DNA of 35,681 bases from a virus, in the IMG/VR virus record IMGVR_UViG_3300032069_000030, positions 1 to 35,681 of that record; one strand, given 5' to 3'. The notes below the pieces were generated by a model. That model had not been told where the DNA came from. It worked only from the letters and a program-made list of their open reading frames with translations, and made no database searches. The position numbers and the translations under genes were made by a program. Numbering within the stretch: position 1 is the stretch's first letter; every line of letters begins with the position of its first letter. This document shows, in pieces, positions 21,555 through 29,705 of this stretch.

Positions 21555-21970
21555 CTCTTTACGGTTTGACAGCGGCAGATGTGATCGCGGAGGCAGGGAA
21601 TCCGGAGCCTTCGGAGTTAGGGTTCGCGGATGCGATCGCTATGAGCGCCCACATAACCACCTTCCTTCTCCCAGCCGCCCAAAGCGCAGTTGAACAGTAT
21701 CTGCATCGAACCTACACAGATGCGGACGCGCCCAATCAAGTCAAACATGTCGCATTGAAAGTAGCGGCGCTTGGACTACAGAAGATTCGCGCAAAGAAGC
21801 TGGGGCTCCTCATTCGTGTGGGCGATTACGTCGTGGAACTCTCAGATCCAACAATCTTCACGCCGGAACTGAAAGCGGAACTCAAGGATTTCATTCTCGG
21901 TCGCACATCACACATCTCCATCTCACCCTACAAGACAGATGAAATCAAAGAGCGATGGGATGAGGAGTAG
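21542..21970 (+). CDS. Probable head-tail connector (gp6-like)
   Basis: 142 residues, mostly helical: FADAIAMSAHITTFLLPAAQ, then AVEQYLHRTYTDAD and HVALKVAALGLQKIRAKK. Small helical adaptors like this follow the capsid gene in siphoviruses and dock on the portal. GGAGGT at 21535-21540 is too near the ATG at 21542, so a TTG at 21551 (TTGA overlap) may be the true start. Confidence 0.6.
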   Translation: MRELTLYGLTAADVIAEAGNPEPSELGFADAIAMSAHITTFLLPAAQSAVEQYLHRTYTDADAPNQVKHVALKVAALGLQKIRAKKLGLLIRVGDYVVELSDPTIFTPELKAELKDFILGRTSHISISPYKTDEIKERWDEE

Positions 21971-22405
21971 ATGCCGGGTACTACTTCACTCCAAGACATT
22001 CTAGCAGCCTTCAAAACGGTTCTTGATAGCGCCAGTTTAGGCGTCACGGTCTACGAGGAACAACCATACGGAGGCGCAAAGGAGCGAAGTGTCGTCCTGA
22101 CACCGGTCGCTGGTCACACGGCGAGACCTGCGCTAGGCTTGCGAATCACCTCAACCATGCGAGCTCTCGAAGAACATTGCAGGTTGCAGATTGATTGCTA
22201 TTACGACGATCAAGCGAAGTGTCGAAGCCTTACCGATCAGGTTAGTCAGGCTCTCTTTGATCATGCGGATGAATTTGCGCAGACTTACGATATTCACGAT
22301 TTGAGGCGGGTGCTTGGACCAATTCCAGGCCCAGGGGAAGCGCATGTGCGCCAGAGCAGGATCCTCATGGACTGGGAATTTTATAGTTATAGAGCTGTGG
22401 CCTAG
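21971..22405 (+). CDS. Probable tail terminator or connector protein
   Basis: 144 residues, alpha/beta: SLQDILAAFKTVLDSA, then VTVYEEQPYGG, beta strands (RLQIDCYYDD) and a helix (SLTDQVSQALFDHAD). This pattern and position, between the gp6-like and gp10-like genes, fit tail terminator or stopper proteins of siphoviruses. No named family is claimed. It begins one base after the previous stop. Confidence 0.55.
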   Translation: MPGTTSLQDILAAFKTVLDSASLGVTVYEEQPYGGAKERSVVLTPVAGHTARPALGLRITSTMRALEEHCRLQIDCYYDDQAKCRSLTDQVSQALFDHADEFAQTYDIHDLRRVLGPIPGPGEAHVRQSRILMDWEFYSYRAVA

Positions 22406-22407
22406 TC

Positions 22408-22755
22408 TTGTCTTGGAACATTCAGATCGTCGAGGACACATTCACGCCTCTCCTCGGCCGGATCGCTGAACAGATTCGGCAGGTTGGGGGTCATGGCATC
22501 GAGTTTGGCGCCACCGCGTATTATGCGCCGTTTCATGAGTTCGGAACGAGCAGGATTTCGGCGGCCCCTTTCATTCGCCCCGCCTTCGACGCGAACCAAC
22601 AGAAATTCCAGGACGCCCTCGCCGTTGGTGTTCTGAATGGGAACGCGCTCGCAGAGATCGATGTCGTCGGCGCCGATATGGTCGATATGGCGAGGGGCCT
22701 TGCCCGGGTTAGGACCGGTTTCATGCGTGATAGCATCTACTATCGCGCGATCTAA
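22408..22755 (+). CDS. HK97 gp10-like head-tail protein with permuted motifs
   Basis: 115 residues, TTG start. It has the two halves of gp10 family proteins, but in reverse order. The usual end motif (YAPFHEFGTSRISAAPFIRPA) comes first, at ~39-60, and the usual front motif (RVRTGFMRDSIY) comes last, at ~100-112. After the stop, a copy of the FDANQQK segment follows in another frame. This suggests a tandem duplication followed by deletion. It may still work as a domain-swapped protein. Confidence 0.65.
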   Translation: MSWNIQIVEDTFTPLLGRIAEQIRQVGGHGIEFGATAYYAPFHEFGTSRISAAPFIRPAFDANQQKFQDALAVGVLNGNALAEIDVVGADMVDMARGLARVRTGFMRDSIYYRAI

Positions 22756-22822
22756 CTTCGACGCGAACCAACAGAAATTATTCGAGGCCCTCCTGCACGG
22801 TGTTATGAATGCTTTCGGCTGA
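22756..22822 (+). pseudogene. Fragment of a second gp10-like copy
   Basis: Bases 22756-22779 repeat 22584-22607 exactly (24 bp), and the following bases continue to match imperfectly, reading FDANQQKLFEALLHGVMN against FDANQQKFQDALAVGVLN. The fragment is in a different frame from the gp10-like gene's end and has no start of its own. It looks like the remaining 3' end of a duplicated copy. Confidence 0.6.
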
Positions 22823-23192
22823 GATTCGCGGGCGCCTGATTCCCGTCAAGAATCTGAACATGCCCGCCAGTGCGTTTGGTAAGCATAGTCGAATGTGGTT
22901 TGATCCGAAAACAAACCAACTCTACCAGGAGGCGGTGCTTCCAGAAGTACTCAGAACCATCAAGCCTTCTTTCTGGAGATTTCCTTGTCGAGATTACTGC
23001 GAGAAAAAGCTTCGCAGAGTTCACGCTCACTGCCTCATCGCCTGTAAGGTCAGAAAGGTTTGGCGAAGGAAGATGCCAGCGATCTGTCCGATCCGGATCT
23101 ATGCTCTCACAATTCGCTTGGACCGGTCGCATGCGCATCTCAGAGATCGCATAATGAAACGACTCTCTGAAGTGCTTGAATGGTTAGCGTAG
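22809..23192 (+). CDS. Basic Cys/His-containing hypothetical protein
   Basis: 127 residues starting MLSAEIRGRLIPVKNLNMP. The first 50 residues (FGKHSRMWFDPKTNQLYQEA) look well folded; the rest is very basic with several Cys and His (CEKKLRRVHAHCLIACKVRK). A competing frame (22870-23154) is also open over the second half, so an internal frame change cannot be excluded. Position suggests a head-tail joining or tail protein. No family is recognised. The spacer after it (23193-23265) holds only an AGGAGGA ribosome site. Confidence 0.45.
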   Translation: MLSAEIRGRLIPVKNLNMPASAFGKHSRMWFDPKTNQLYQEAVLPEVLRTIKPSFWRFPCRDYCEKKLRRVHAHCLIACKVRKVWRRKMPAICPIRIYALTIRLDRSHAHLRDRIMKRLSEVLEWLA

Positions 23193-23265
23193 AACGCTCT
23201 TCACAGTCACGGCTTCACCCGAGCAATCGGGGAGGCTTTGATAAAATAAAGTAGGAGGAAAAAAT

Positions 23266-23529
23266 TTGACTGATATAGCAGAAACCGTCACAGGCACGAA
23301 GCAAATCGTCGTTACCCCCGCAGTCATCCAGAAACGCGTTGACTTCCAAGCCACAGTCAGCACTGACAATACTATCACGATTAGTGATCTTACCACAATT
23401 GATGGTGCAGCCTTGCTGAAACTATCAGATGGCACAGCGGTAACATGCACAGTAGCCACGAACGTGATCACAGTAACTCAGAGCCCGCTCTCAAGCGTTG
23501 CCATAGAAGGATTCGCCCTCGGCACCTAG
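23266..23529 (+). CDS. Small beta-rich structural protein
   Basis: 87 residues, TTG start with an AGGAGGA ribosome site 10 bases before it. It is Thr/Val-rich with alternating strands (RVDFQATVSTDNTITISD, AVTCTVATNVITVTQS). It is probably a virion protein, e.g. a tail or decoration module made in quantity, as the strong ribosome site suggests. No family is recognised. Confidence 0.55.
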   Translation: MTDIAETVTGTKQIVVTPAVIQKRVDFQATVSTDNTITISDLTTIDGAALLKLSDGTAVTCTVATNVITVTQSPLSSVAIEGFALGT

Positions 23530-23541
23530 GAGATCACAAAC

Positions 23542-23970
23542 ATGCCAAAATATACAGCCAGGGAATACGACCTGCGCATGGCCACCAGTGAAGCTGATCT
23601 CGCTACGGCCCCAGTTCTCGACCATTGGGAAAAGGTTGAAATCTCGACGAAGCAAGGTCGAAAGAAGGTTCCGGTCGGTATACATTCACGTCTCCAAGAA
23701 ATCCATGAAACACTACTCGACTACTCTGGCTCGTGCTCCGGCTGGTACAGCAAGACCGCAGTAGCTGGGTCCTCGGATATCCTCACGGCTTTCGGCATGT
23801 TCGAACAGGCTGAATTGACCCCGCTCTATCTGAGTCTCACGAACAGAACCGAGAACGAGGTTATCGTCGTGAAGAAGATCAAGGCAGACCCGAAATTCAC
23901 CATTGATTCACCTGAAGGCTTCGCGATGTGGTCGGTTGACTTCGAATTCGAAGACATATCGAAGACCTAG
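23542..23970 (+). CDS. Probable tail tube (major tail) protein
   Basis: 142 residues, beta-rich with one helix: MPKYTAREYDLRMATSEAD, VEISTKQGRKKVPVGI, LTPLYLSLTNRTENEV and a final FAMWSVDFEFEDI strand. Size and position, shortly before the tail chaperone and tape measure genes, match major tail proteins of siphoviruses. The call rests mainly on position and fold impression. Confidence 0.6.
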   Translation: MPKYTAREYDLRMATSEADLATAPVLDHWEKVEISTKQGRKKVPVGIHSRLQEIHETLLDYSGSCSGWYSKTAVAGSSDILTAFGMFEQAELTPLYLSLTNRTENEVIVVKKIKADPKFTIDSPEGFAMWSVDFEFEDISKT

Positions 23971-24047
23971 AATTTCCTGACCGGTTTTCTATTCCGGTTC
24001 CGTTCCGAGATTCGAGATTGAATGTAAGAGTGGAGGGCTAATTTTTT

Positions 24048-24320
24048 TTGGGTTTAGAAGATAGCTTACTGAACCGGCTGCGTGACCGGGATGTATTCAT
24101 TTCATTCGGCCTAGTGTTATCTCTGCGCCCGGACGACGTTGAGAAGGTTCGCGATTGGCTTCAGAGTAATGGAGCGAAGATTGTCTTCCAGACAACATCT
24201 ACGGGAGACCTGTTCCTGCTTCGCGACTGGACGATGCGCCGGGCAATTGACGGGGACACCTCCCAACTGAAGGAGGTTTACCAAAGAAAGCAAAGGAGAG
24301 TGAAGAAGAAAAATGAGTGA
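24048..24320 (+). CDS. Small protein upstream of the tail chaperones
   Basis: 90 residues, TTG start in a run of T with GTGGAGGG about 10 bases before it. It contains a helix (DDVEKVRDWLQSNGAKI), a strand (VFQTTSTGDLFLLRD) and a basic tail (RKQRRVKKKNE). No family is recognised; it may belong to tail assembly. It overlaps the next gene by 8 bases. Confidence 0.5.
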   Translation: MGLEDSLLNRLRDRDVFISFGLVLSLRPDDVEKVRDWLQSNGAKIVFQTTSTGDLFLLRDWTMRRAIDGDTSQLKEVYQRKQRRVKKKNE

Positions 24321-24675
24321 AGAAACGGAGAAGTTTAGGAAAGCGAGAGTGGAGAATCAGCGCACGGCGATCCGCGTGGAAGAGGGCACCGCATATCATG
24401 AACCGGTGACCGTGTGGTTCACGGATCGCAAGGAGCACACCGTTGAAGTCTACGCGATTAGCGGTAAGCAATTTCGGGAAGCTGCTAGGAAGGCAGGCAT
24501 CGATCCGGGAGGTTTAGGAAAACCTGAGAAGTTGCTTGACGACCTCGACTTCATAGCGGCAATCGCGGAAGTCGCGACTAGAGATCCCACCATAAGCGAG
24601 AAGCTCCTATCCGTCAACGAGGACGGTAAGATCGCCTTGAAAGTCTTCGAGTTCATGCAATCGCCAAAAAATTAG
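24313..24675 (+). CDS. Tail assembly chaperone, short form (gpG-like)
   Basis: 120 residues. It is acidic at the start (MSEETEKFRKARVENQ), has a beta part (PVTVWFTDRKEHTVEVYAI) and a helical C-terminus (AIAEVATRDPTISEKLL). The position directly before the tape measure gene, and the slippery A AAA AAT right before its stop with an overlapping -1 frame, identify it as the short form of a tail assembly chaperone pair. Such proteins coat the tape measure during tail assembly. Confidence 0.7.
   Translation: MSEETEKFRKARVENQRTAIRVEEGTAYHEPVTVWFTDRKEHTVEVYAISGKQFREAARKAGIDPGGLGKPEKLLDDLDFIAAIAEVATRDPTISEKLLSVNEDGKIALKVFEFMQSPKN
24666..24672 (+). promoter_or_regulatory. Slippery heptamer for -1 frameshifting
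   Basis: A AAA AAT fits the X XXY YYZ rule in the correct frame of the upstream gene, with its TAG stop immediately after. Slipping back one base continues translation as LDSFVQGSWY and on to 24833. No clear downstream structure was folded by eye. Confidence 0.65.
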
Positions 24676-24833
24676 ATTCCTTCGTGCAGGGATCCTGGTA
24701 TTCGATTCCGCTCGAAATCCTCGTAACCGGGTTCAATCTCAGATTGACGGATCGAGTGGACGAACTTACGGATCTGCAACGGGCATGGTTGCTCAAGGTC
24801 TACGCGAAGCAGCATCCTAGAACGCAGAGGTGA
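24672..24833 (+). CDS. Tail chaperone extension reached by -1 frameshift (gpGT-like)
   Basis: 53 residues in the -1 frame: LDSFVQGSWYSIPLEILV, then a charged helix (LTDRVDELTDLQRAWLLKVYA). The frame has no start codon of its own, so the segment can only be made as a 173-residue fusion with the 24313 gene. This is the same arrangement as lambda gpG-gpGT and many siphoviruses. The segment would recruit the tape measure protein. Confidence 0.65.
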   Translation, partial: LDSFVQGSWYSIPLEILVTGFNLRLTDRVDELTDLQRAWLLKVYAKQHPRTQR

Positions 24834-24843
24834 GACGCATGAT

Positions 24844-25035
24844 TCAGAGACTGTTGATTGCGTCCCGGAGAATTTGTTCCTCAAACTTTCTAGCTATGAC
24901 TTGAAATCTTTCGTCTCTCCGAACAGTCTCGAACAGTTCAGTTACCGCCCAGGCCTTGTTCTCCCATTGACGTTGGAATTCAGCGATAAGGAACGCTGTA
25001 CCTCGAAGCGTTCTTTCGACTTCAATATCATCCAT
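24844..25035 (-). CDS. Possible antisense small helical protein
   Basis: 63 residues on the minus strand, MDDIEVERTLRGTAFLIAE then FQRQWENKAWAVTELFETV and a charged helix. It reads like a real helical protein, more so than the plus-strand frame over the same bases (24874-25068). It fills the gap between the chaperone extension and the tape measure gene. It lies against the direction of about 20 kb of genes, which lowers confidence. Confidence 0.4.
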   Translation of the reverse strand: MDDIEVERTLRGTAFLIAEFQRQWENKAWAVTELFETVRRDERFQVIARKFEEQILRDAINSL

Positions 25036-25086
25036 CAGTTCTCAGGTCATCCTGTTTTGTTCTGGTAATTAAGGTGAGATATCGAA

Positions 25087-28000
25087 ATGAGCGTGAATGC
25101 AGGAAACGTAGTAGTAGCCATCAAAGCCGTGGATGAATGTTCCAGTACCTTCGAGAAAATTCAGGCTTCGATGGGTGTCCTAGGGGGCACGCTGAGCCAA
25201 CTAGGCGGCCCCTTCGCAGGGTTAGGGTCAATTGTATCCGGGTTCGCTGCTGGAGGCCCCGCCGGCGCCGGCATCGCCGCGCTTGGCCAAGTAACCGGGT
25301 TCCTCACGGATTCCATCGCGGAGGCTGCCAAATCCGAGCAGGCCATGACGAACTTGGCTGCTGCTGTCGAACGAGGTGGAACTGCATGGAGCACAGTGAA
25401 AGACGGCGTCGAAAAAGCGCTGGGTTCGATGCAGTCAATGTCCAAGTTCAGCGACGAAGAGTTGGCGGGTGCGCTTCAAACCCTAATCACCCATGGTATG
25501 GACACGAAGACCGCGTTAGAATCATTGCACACAGCTATGGATACAGCGGTTGGGTCTGGACGCGATCTGCAAACGGTTTCCGAGGCGATCGGTAAAGCTT
25601 ACGAAGGCCAGGAGGGGCCGCTTGCACGAATTGTTCCAGCAATCAAGGACATGAAGGATAGCATGGGTGAGGGAGCGACCAAAGCTGAGCTTTTCCAGGG
25701 CGCATTGGGAGCGCTGAATGAGCGGTTCAGCGGCGCAGCTCTAGCGGATGCGGAGACCTTTGCTGGCACACAGGAACGCCTCAAGAACGCTATGTCGGAT
25801 CTCGGGGAGAAAATTGGGGATATTGTCCTCCCAGCTCTCGCCGGAATTACGGAAGCCATGATTCCCTTCGTGGACGGGTTGGCGACGGGTGTCGGTAAGG
25901 TTCAGGATTGGATTAGCGCAGTCAGCAAGATGCCTGAAGTCAAAGAGGCGGTCGATGCAACAGGTCAAGCCTTCGCCGGTTTCCAGAAATACCTCAGCGA
26001 CACTTGGGACTCTGTGAAGGACGATTTCAAACCCCTCATGGATGAATTGGGCAAGGCTTTCAGTGAGTTGATGGAGGCTCTAAAACCTATAGGGGAAGCG
26101 TTCGGCGAACTCATGGGAGCTTTCGGTGGAGCCGGAGACAGCATCAATCCGCTCAAACTCCTGATAGACGGATTCATTCTTCTAATCAGACTGTGGGTTT
26201 TTGAATTTCGAGGCATAATTGCTGTCATCAAAATATTCGCTGACGCATTCAAGGCCGCGGCTGACTTCATAAGCCCGATCATTTCCACGTTGAGAGAGAC
26301 GATCGGCGGCTTCATTGATTGGTTGACCAAGGCGTTTCAAGGGTTCTATGACTGGTTGGTTGGCGGATCGCTTTGGATTGATCTCTGGAACAACCTTAAC
26401 TCAATTACTTCAGGTGCTGCCGCGACAATCATCAGTTCGATTGGCGCATCTCTTTTTGATCCCCTCACATCCGGGTTCACTACAACCGTAGATACACTGA
26501 AGACGACTTTCGGGGAGGTCGTCGATGCTGTGAGTAAACCGCTCAGTGATATCACAACAAAAATTCATGATGAGTTCCCGAACATGTCGAGCGCAATTAC
26601 CGCCGGCACGGACATACTCAAAGACGATTGGAGTAAGGGATTGAAGGGACTTGCCGATGCGGTGCCAGGTGCTTTCGCGGAAGTTACGACGGCACTCAGC
26701 AAGGCTCTAGGCGATGTTGGCGGCCAGGTCAATAACTGGTTCGCAGGTGCATTCAAAGGTCTCGGTCAAGCCCTGAGCGGTGTCACAGGCGGCAAGAATC
26801 CTTTCGCAGCAGTTGGGGATGATGCGCAAAACTCCGTTCATGGAGTATCCGAGGCACAGCAAGCAATGGATGCATTCGGTTCATCATCAAACGTCGCAAC
26901 TGGATACGTCACAGACCTAGCGAATGAGATGCAAAGTCAACCTGAAATTTTCAGCGCCTGGGCCTCGAACTTCCAAGCTGCTGGCGTGCAGATTGATACA
27001 ACGAAGGCAAAGATAGGTGATTACGTGCAAGCAGCCGCTAAAGTCACACAGGCTTACCAGCAGGGCAAGATTGACGAGGAGCACTTCGCGAATATGCTAG
27101 GCGAACTTGGAGATGCCTTTGACGTCACGAAGCTGAAGACTCAAGGGTTCGTTGACGGAATCACAGCAATCCTTACAGCCGGAAGCGAAGCCTGGTACGC
27201 ACCGATTCTAAATTTCGTGAACCTAGTGATTGGACATTCGCTCTGGCCTGAAGCCTGGGAGGCGATGGTCATGGAGGTCGAAACGAAGGGCGGTGACTTA
27301 ATTGCTGCGGTTTCTAAGATTTTCGGGTCGATCTATGATGAAATGAAAGACAATCTCGGAGATCTACAACAAATAATCTCTAGGTCGTTTGGTCTAATCT
27401 ATGATGAAATGAAAGATAATCTCGGAGATATGCAACAAATAATCTCTAGGTCGTTTGGTCTAATCTACGACGTTGTTTCCTCAGCAATTCAAGACTTGAA
27501 AAATGTAATAGTTGATGCCTTCACAACAGGCATCACAATACTGAGCGCTTTCACCGCCGAATGGCAGAAGCTGCAAACCACCCTAATGGACAGTATACAG
27601 ATTTTCTCTCTAATCGGAATGCAGATGACAGTATTCGCAACCAGCGTTCAAGCCGCATTGACATTGATTGCTGCGCCACTCGCAGACCTTATCGATTTAG
27701 TTCAGACGTGGAGTACAAGTTGGAGTAACCTCGCTGCAACCGCTCAATCTAGCTTAGCTTTGATGAAAGGCCAGTTGAAAGGATTCTTTGATTGGCTGAC
27801 TCCATTCTGGGAGGCTTCCACCGCAGCTTTCCTCGGCACGGCTACAATTTGGCTTGAGACATTGAACGGTCAGATGCGAACTAGACTGAATGATATGCAC
27901 AGCGTCTGGAGTTCAACGCTTAGCAGCATGGCAGGCGACGCAGCGAGCTACTTCAATTCAATCGTCGCGCAGATTAGCGCAGCCGTGGACCGAATTATCG

Positions 28001-28341
28001 CTAAACTCAGCGCCGCGAGAGCCCAAGTCTCCAGTCACTCCATCTGGCCGGATATGCTGAACGAGATGCTCACGCAAACAGAGGACTACATGGGACAGAT
28101 CGAAGGCGCATTCGCTGAAGGGCTTCAAGGCGGCATCGTTTCGTCCGTTGCGGCCGCCGGCAGTCAAGTCGCTGCCACCCCGATGGGGGGCGAAGGCTCG
28201 TTCACTTCAACATCAAGGCAGGAAATCACCATACCCGTAACGGTCATGCTGGATGGTGACGCAATCTACAGATCCGTTGAGCGGCGTCAAGTGGAAACGT
28301 TGAGTCGTGAAGTTGGGCGAAGCAGGAGGAGCATCACATGA
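25087..28341 (+). CDS. Tape measure protein
   Basis: 1084 residues, the longest gene here. It is helical and Ala/Gly-rich, with hydrophobic stretches near ~50-75 (GFAAGGPAGAGIAALGQV), ~355-390 (LLIDGFILLIRLWVFE) and ~835-865 (MTVFATSVQAALTLIA), and long amphipathic helices. Its length sets tail length; at about 1.5 Å per residue it would suggest a tail of roughly 160 nm. Two nearly identical 22-residue repeats lie at 27331-27462. The stop overlaps the next gene as ATGA. Confidence 0.85.
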   Translation: MSVNAGNVVVAIKAVDECSSTFEKIQASMGVLGGTLSQLGGPFAGLGSIVSGFAAGGPAGAGIAALGQVTGFLTDSIAEAAKSEQAMTNLAAAVERGGTAWSTVKDGVEKALGSMQSMSKFSDEELAGALQTLITHGMDTKTALESLHTAMDTAVGSGRDLQTVSEAIGKAYEGQEGPLARIVPAIKDMKDSMGEGATKAELFQGALGALNERFSGAALADAETFAGTQERLKNAMSDLGEKIGDIVLPALAGITEAMIPFVDGLATGVGKVQDWISAVSKMPEVKEAVDATGQAFAGFQKYLSDTWDSVKDDFKPLMDELGKAFSELMEALKPIGEAFGELMGAFGGAGDSINPLKLLIDGFILLIRLWVFEFRGIIAVIKIFADAFKAAADFISPIISTLRETIGGFIDWLTKAFQGFYDWLVGGSLWIDLWNNLNSITSGAAATIISSIGASLFDPLTSGFTTTVDTLKTTFGEVVDAVSKPLSDITTKIHDEFPNMSSAITAGTDILKDDWSKGLKGLADAVPGAFAEVTTALSKALGDVGGQVNNWFAGAFKGLGQALSGVTGGKNPFAAVGDDAQNSVHGVSEAQQAMDAFGSSSNVATGYVTDLANEMQSQPEIFSAWASNFQAAGVQIDTTKAKIGDYVQAAAKVTQAYQQGKIDEEHFANMLGELGDAFDVTKLKTQGFVDGITAILTAGSEAWYAPILNFVNLVIGHSLWPEAWEAMVMEVETKGGDLIAAVSKIFGSIYDEMKDNLGDLQQIISRSFGLIYDEMKDNLGDMQQIISRSFGLIYDVVSSAIQDLKNVIVDAFTTGITILSAFTAEWQKLQTTLMDSIQIFSLIGMQMTVFATSVQAALTLIAAPLADLIDLVQTWSTSWSNLAATAQSSLALMKGQLKGFFDWLTPFWEASTAAFLGTATIWLETLNGQMRTRLNDMHSVWSSTLSSMAGDAASYFNSIVAQISAAVDRIIAKLSAARAQVSSHSIWPDMLNEMLTQTEDYMGQIEGAFAEGLQGGIVSSVAAAGSQVAATPMGGEGSFTSTSRQEITIPVTVMLDGDAIYRSVERRQVETLSREVGRSRRSIT
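27331..27462 (+). repeat. Tandem 66-bp repeat inside the tape measure gene
   Basis: 27331-27396 and 27397-27462 match at all but three positions and encode IYDEMKDNLGDLQQIISRSF-GL twice. A partial, more diverged unit lies just upstream (GDLIAAVSKIFGSIYDEM). The near identity points to recent duplication in frame. Confidence 0.85.
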
Positions 28342-29690
28342 CCGGCATCCTCAACTTGACAACAACCGGCTTGATTCTCGCGGAGACCTGGGAGACCAAC
28401 CTCACCGCGTGGACTTCAACTAGAGTAGGTTCAACGACGGCGGCAGCCGTCCTCTCCAGTGAAGCCGCCCACTCCGGAAGCAAGTCAGTTGACTTCCAAA
28501 CCGGCGTCGACTGGCCCAATGGCGCTTACCTGAAGCTCACACAATCCGTTGATTTGAAGACAGGTGCCAATCGGAAAGCTCGATTTTTCCGCGGTCTCTA
28601 CAATGTGAAGGGAGGAATGTTTGATGATTTTCTCGGCTCCTATCTGAATCAGTTTGGAAGTCGTTGGCAGGGTTCAGTTGGAGGCGTAGCGAACAGTGAA
28701 GCAAAACTTGGTGATTCGGCAAGTGCGTACGAGATTGCAACCGTTCCGCAGTGGAACGTCAGTGAAGGTAACGTTATGTACCTTGCTGCGAGGCTGAGGA
28801 GAGGTAATGGTGCAAGTAATTTCTGGCCGAATAACAACGGCTACCCTGGCAATCATTGGGGTCCTCGAATTGAGTGGGGCGAAAACTACAATGGCCATTA
28901 TGATAATCACTTCGTAGATGCATCGAATACTCTTCTTGGAAGCCTCGCCAATCCGGACGCAGCATATCACCTCTACGAATACTACTGGTATCACGCCGCC
29001 TCGCCCTATGCGGTAATTCAGGCCTGGCGTGATGGAACGTCGATGGGCAGTAAAACGGGAACGTCGGGGCTTCCGAGCGTAGGTAACTTCAACCTCTGGG
29101 ATGATCCGGGAAATAAAGCGGATTACTACATTGACTGGCTAGCTGTCAGCACGGGGAGCGCGTACAAGTGTAGTCTGATATTGGGCTCGCAGACCATGTT
29201 CGACATCGACCCTGCCTCTGACTACCTAGCAACCGGATCGCAATTCAAAGATCAGACGGGTGGTTGGGCTTCTGTAACGGAAACTGGAGCTCAGACCATT
29301 GAAATTAAAGTGCGGAATGCCAGCGGATACAAACAAGATTTACCGGTCCACCTGTTCTTTGACGACCTCGCCATCATGCTTGACACGAACATGACCTTCA
29401 AGGCTTTGCAGGGCGGGCAGAAAGTTGAACTCTATGATTCAGGCGGAACCCTGAGAAAGTCTGGCACATGTCCGCAGACGGGTACGGATGTCGTGTTCAC
29501 TGATATCGATGCCATGATCACAACCGCCTATGGTTTTCAGGGCTACATCAAGGTTTACGACACGGATGGAACGACTCTGCTTTACACGACCCCAACGACT
29601 TCGCGCTGGGGTGGCGATGTCTACACCTGGCTTCCTAACGAGTCGAAGTGTGATATCTCAACAAATCGCACTGTAGTCTATAAATCTTAA
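28338..29690 (+). CDS. Distal tail protein with lectin-like domain
   Basis: 450 residues. After a short start, residues ~15-280 resemble a concanavalin-like jelly roll (TWETNLTAWTSTRVG, SGSKSVDFQTG, and many aromatic residues such as YHLYEYYWYHAASPY and DYYIDWLAVSTG). The C-terminal ~150 residues form two smaller beta domains (KVELYDSGGTLRKSG, YIKVYDTDGTTLLYTT). It follows the tape measure gene, where distal tail or adhesion proteins are coded. Carbohydrate binding to the host surface is a reasonable guess. Confidence 0.65.
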   Translation: MTGILNLTTTGLILAETWETNLTAWTSTRVGSTTAAAVLSSEAAHSGSKSVDFQTGVDWPNGAYLKLTQSVDLKTGANRKARFFRGLYNVKGGMFDDFLGSYLNQFGSRWQGSVGGVANSEAKLGDSASAYEIATVPQWNVSEGNVMYLAARLRRGNGASNFWPNNNGYPGNHWGPRIEWGENYNGHYDNHFVDASNTLLGSLANPDAAYHLYEYYWYHAASPYAVIQAWRDGTSMGSKTGTSGLPSVGNFNLWDDPGNKADYYIDWLAVSTGSAYKCSLILGSQTMFDIDPASDYLATGSQFKDQTGGWASVTETGAQTIEIKVRNASGYKQDLPVHLFFDDLAIMLDTNMTFKALQGGQKVELYDSGGTLRKSGTCPQTGTDVVFTDIDAMITTAYGFQGYIKVYDTDGTTLLYTTPTTSRWGGDVYTWLPNESKCDISTNRTVVYKS

Positions 29691-29705
29691 TCCGGTGAAA
29701 TATCA

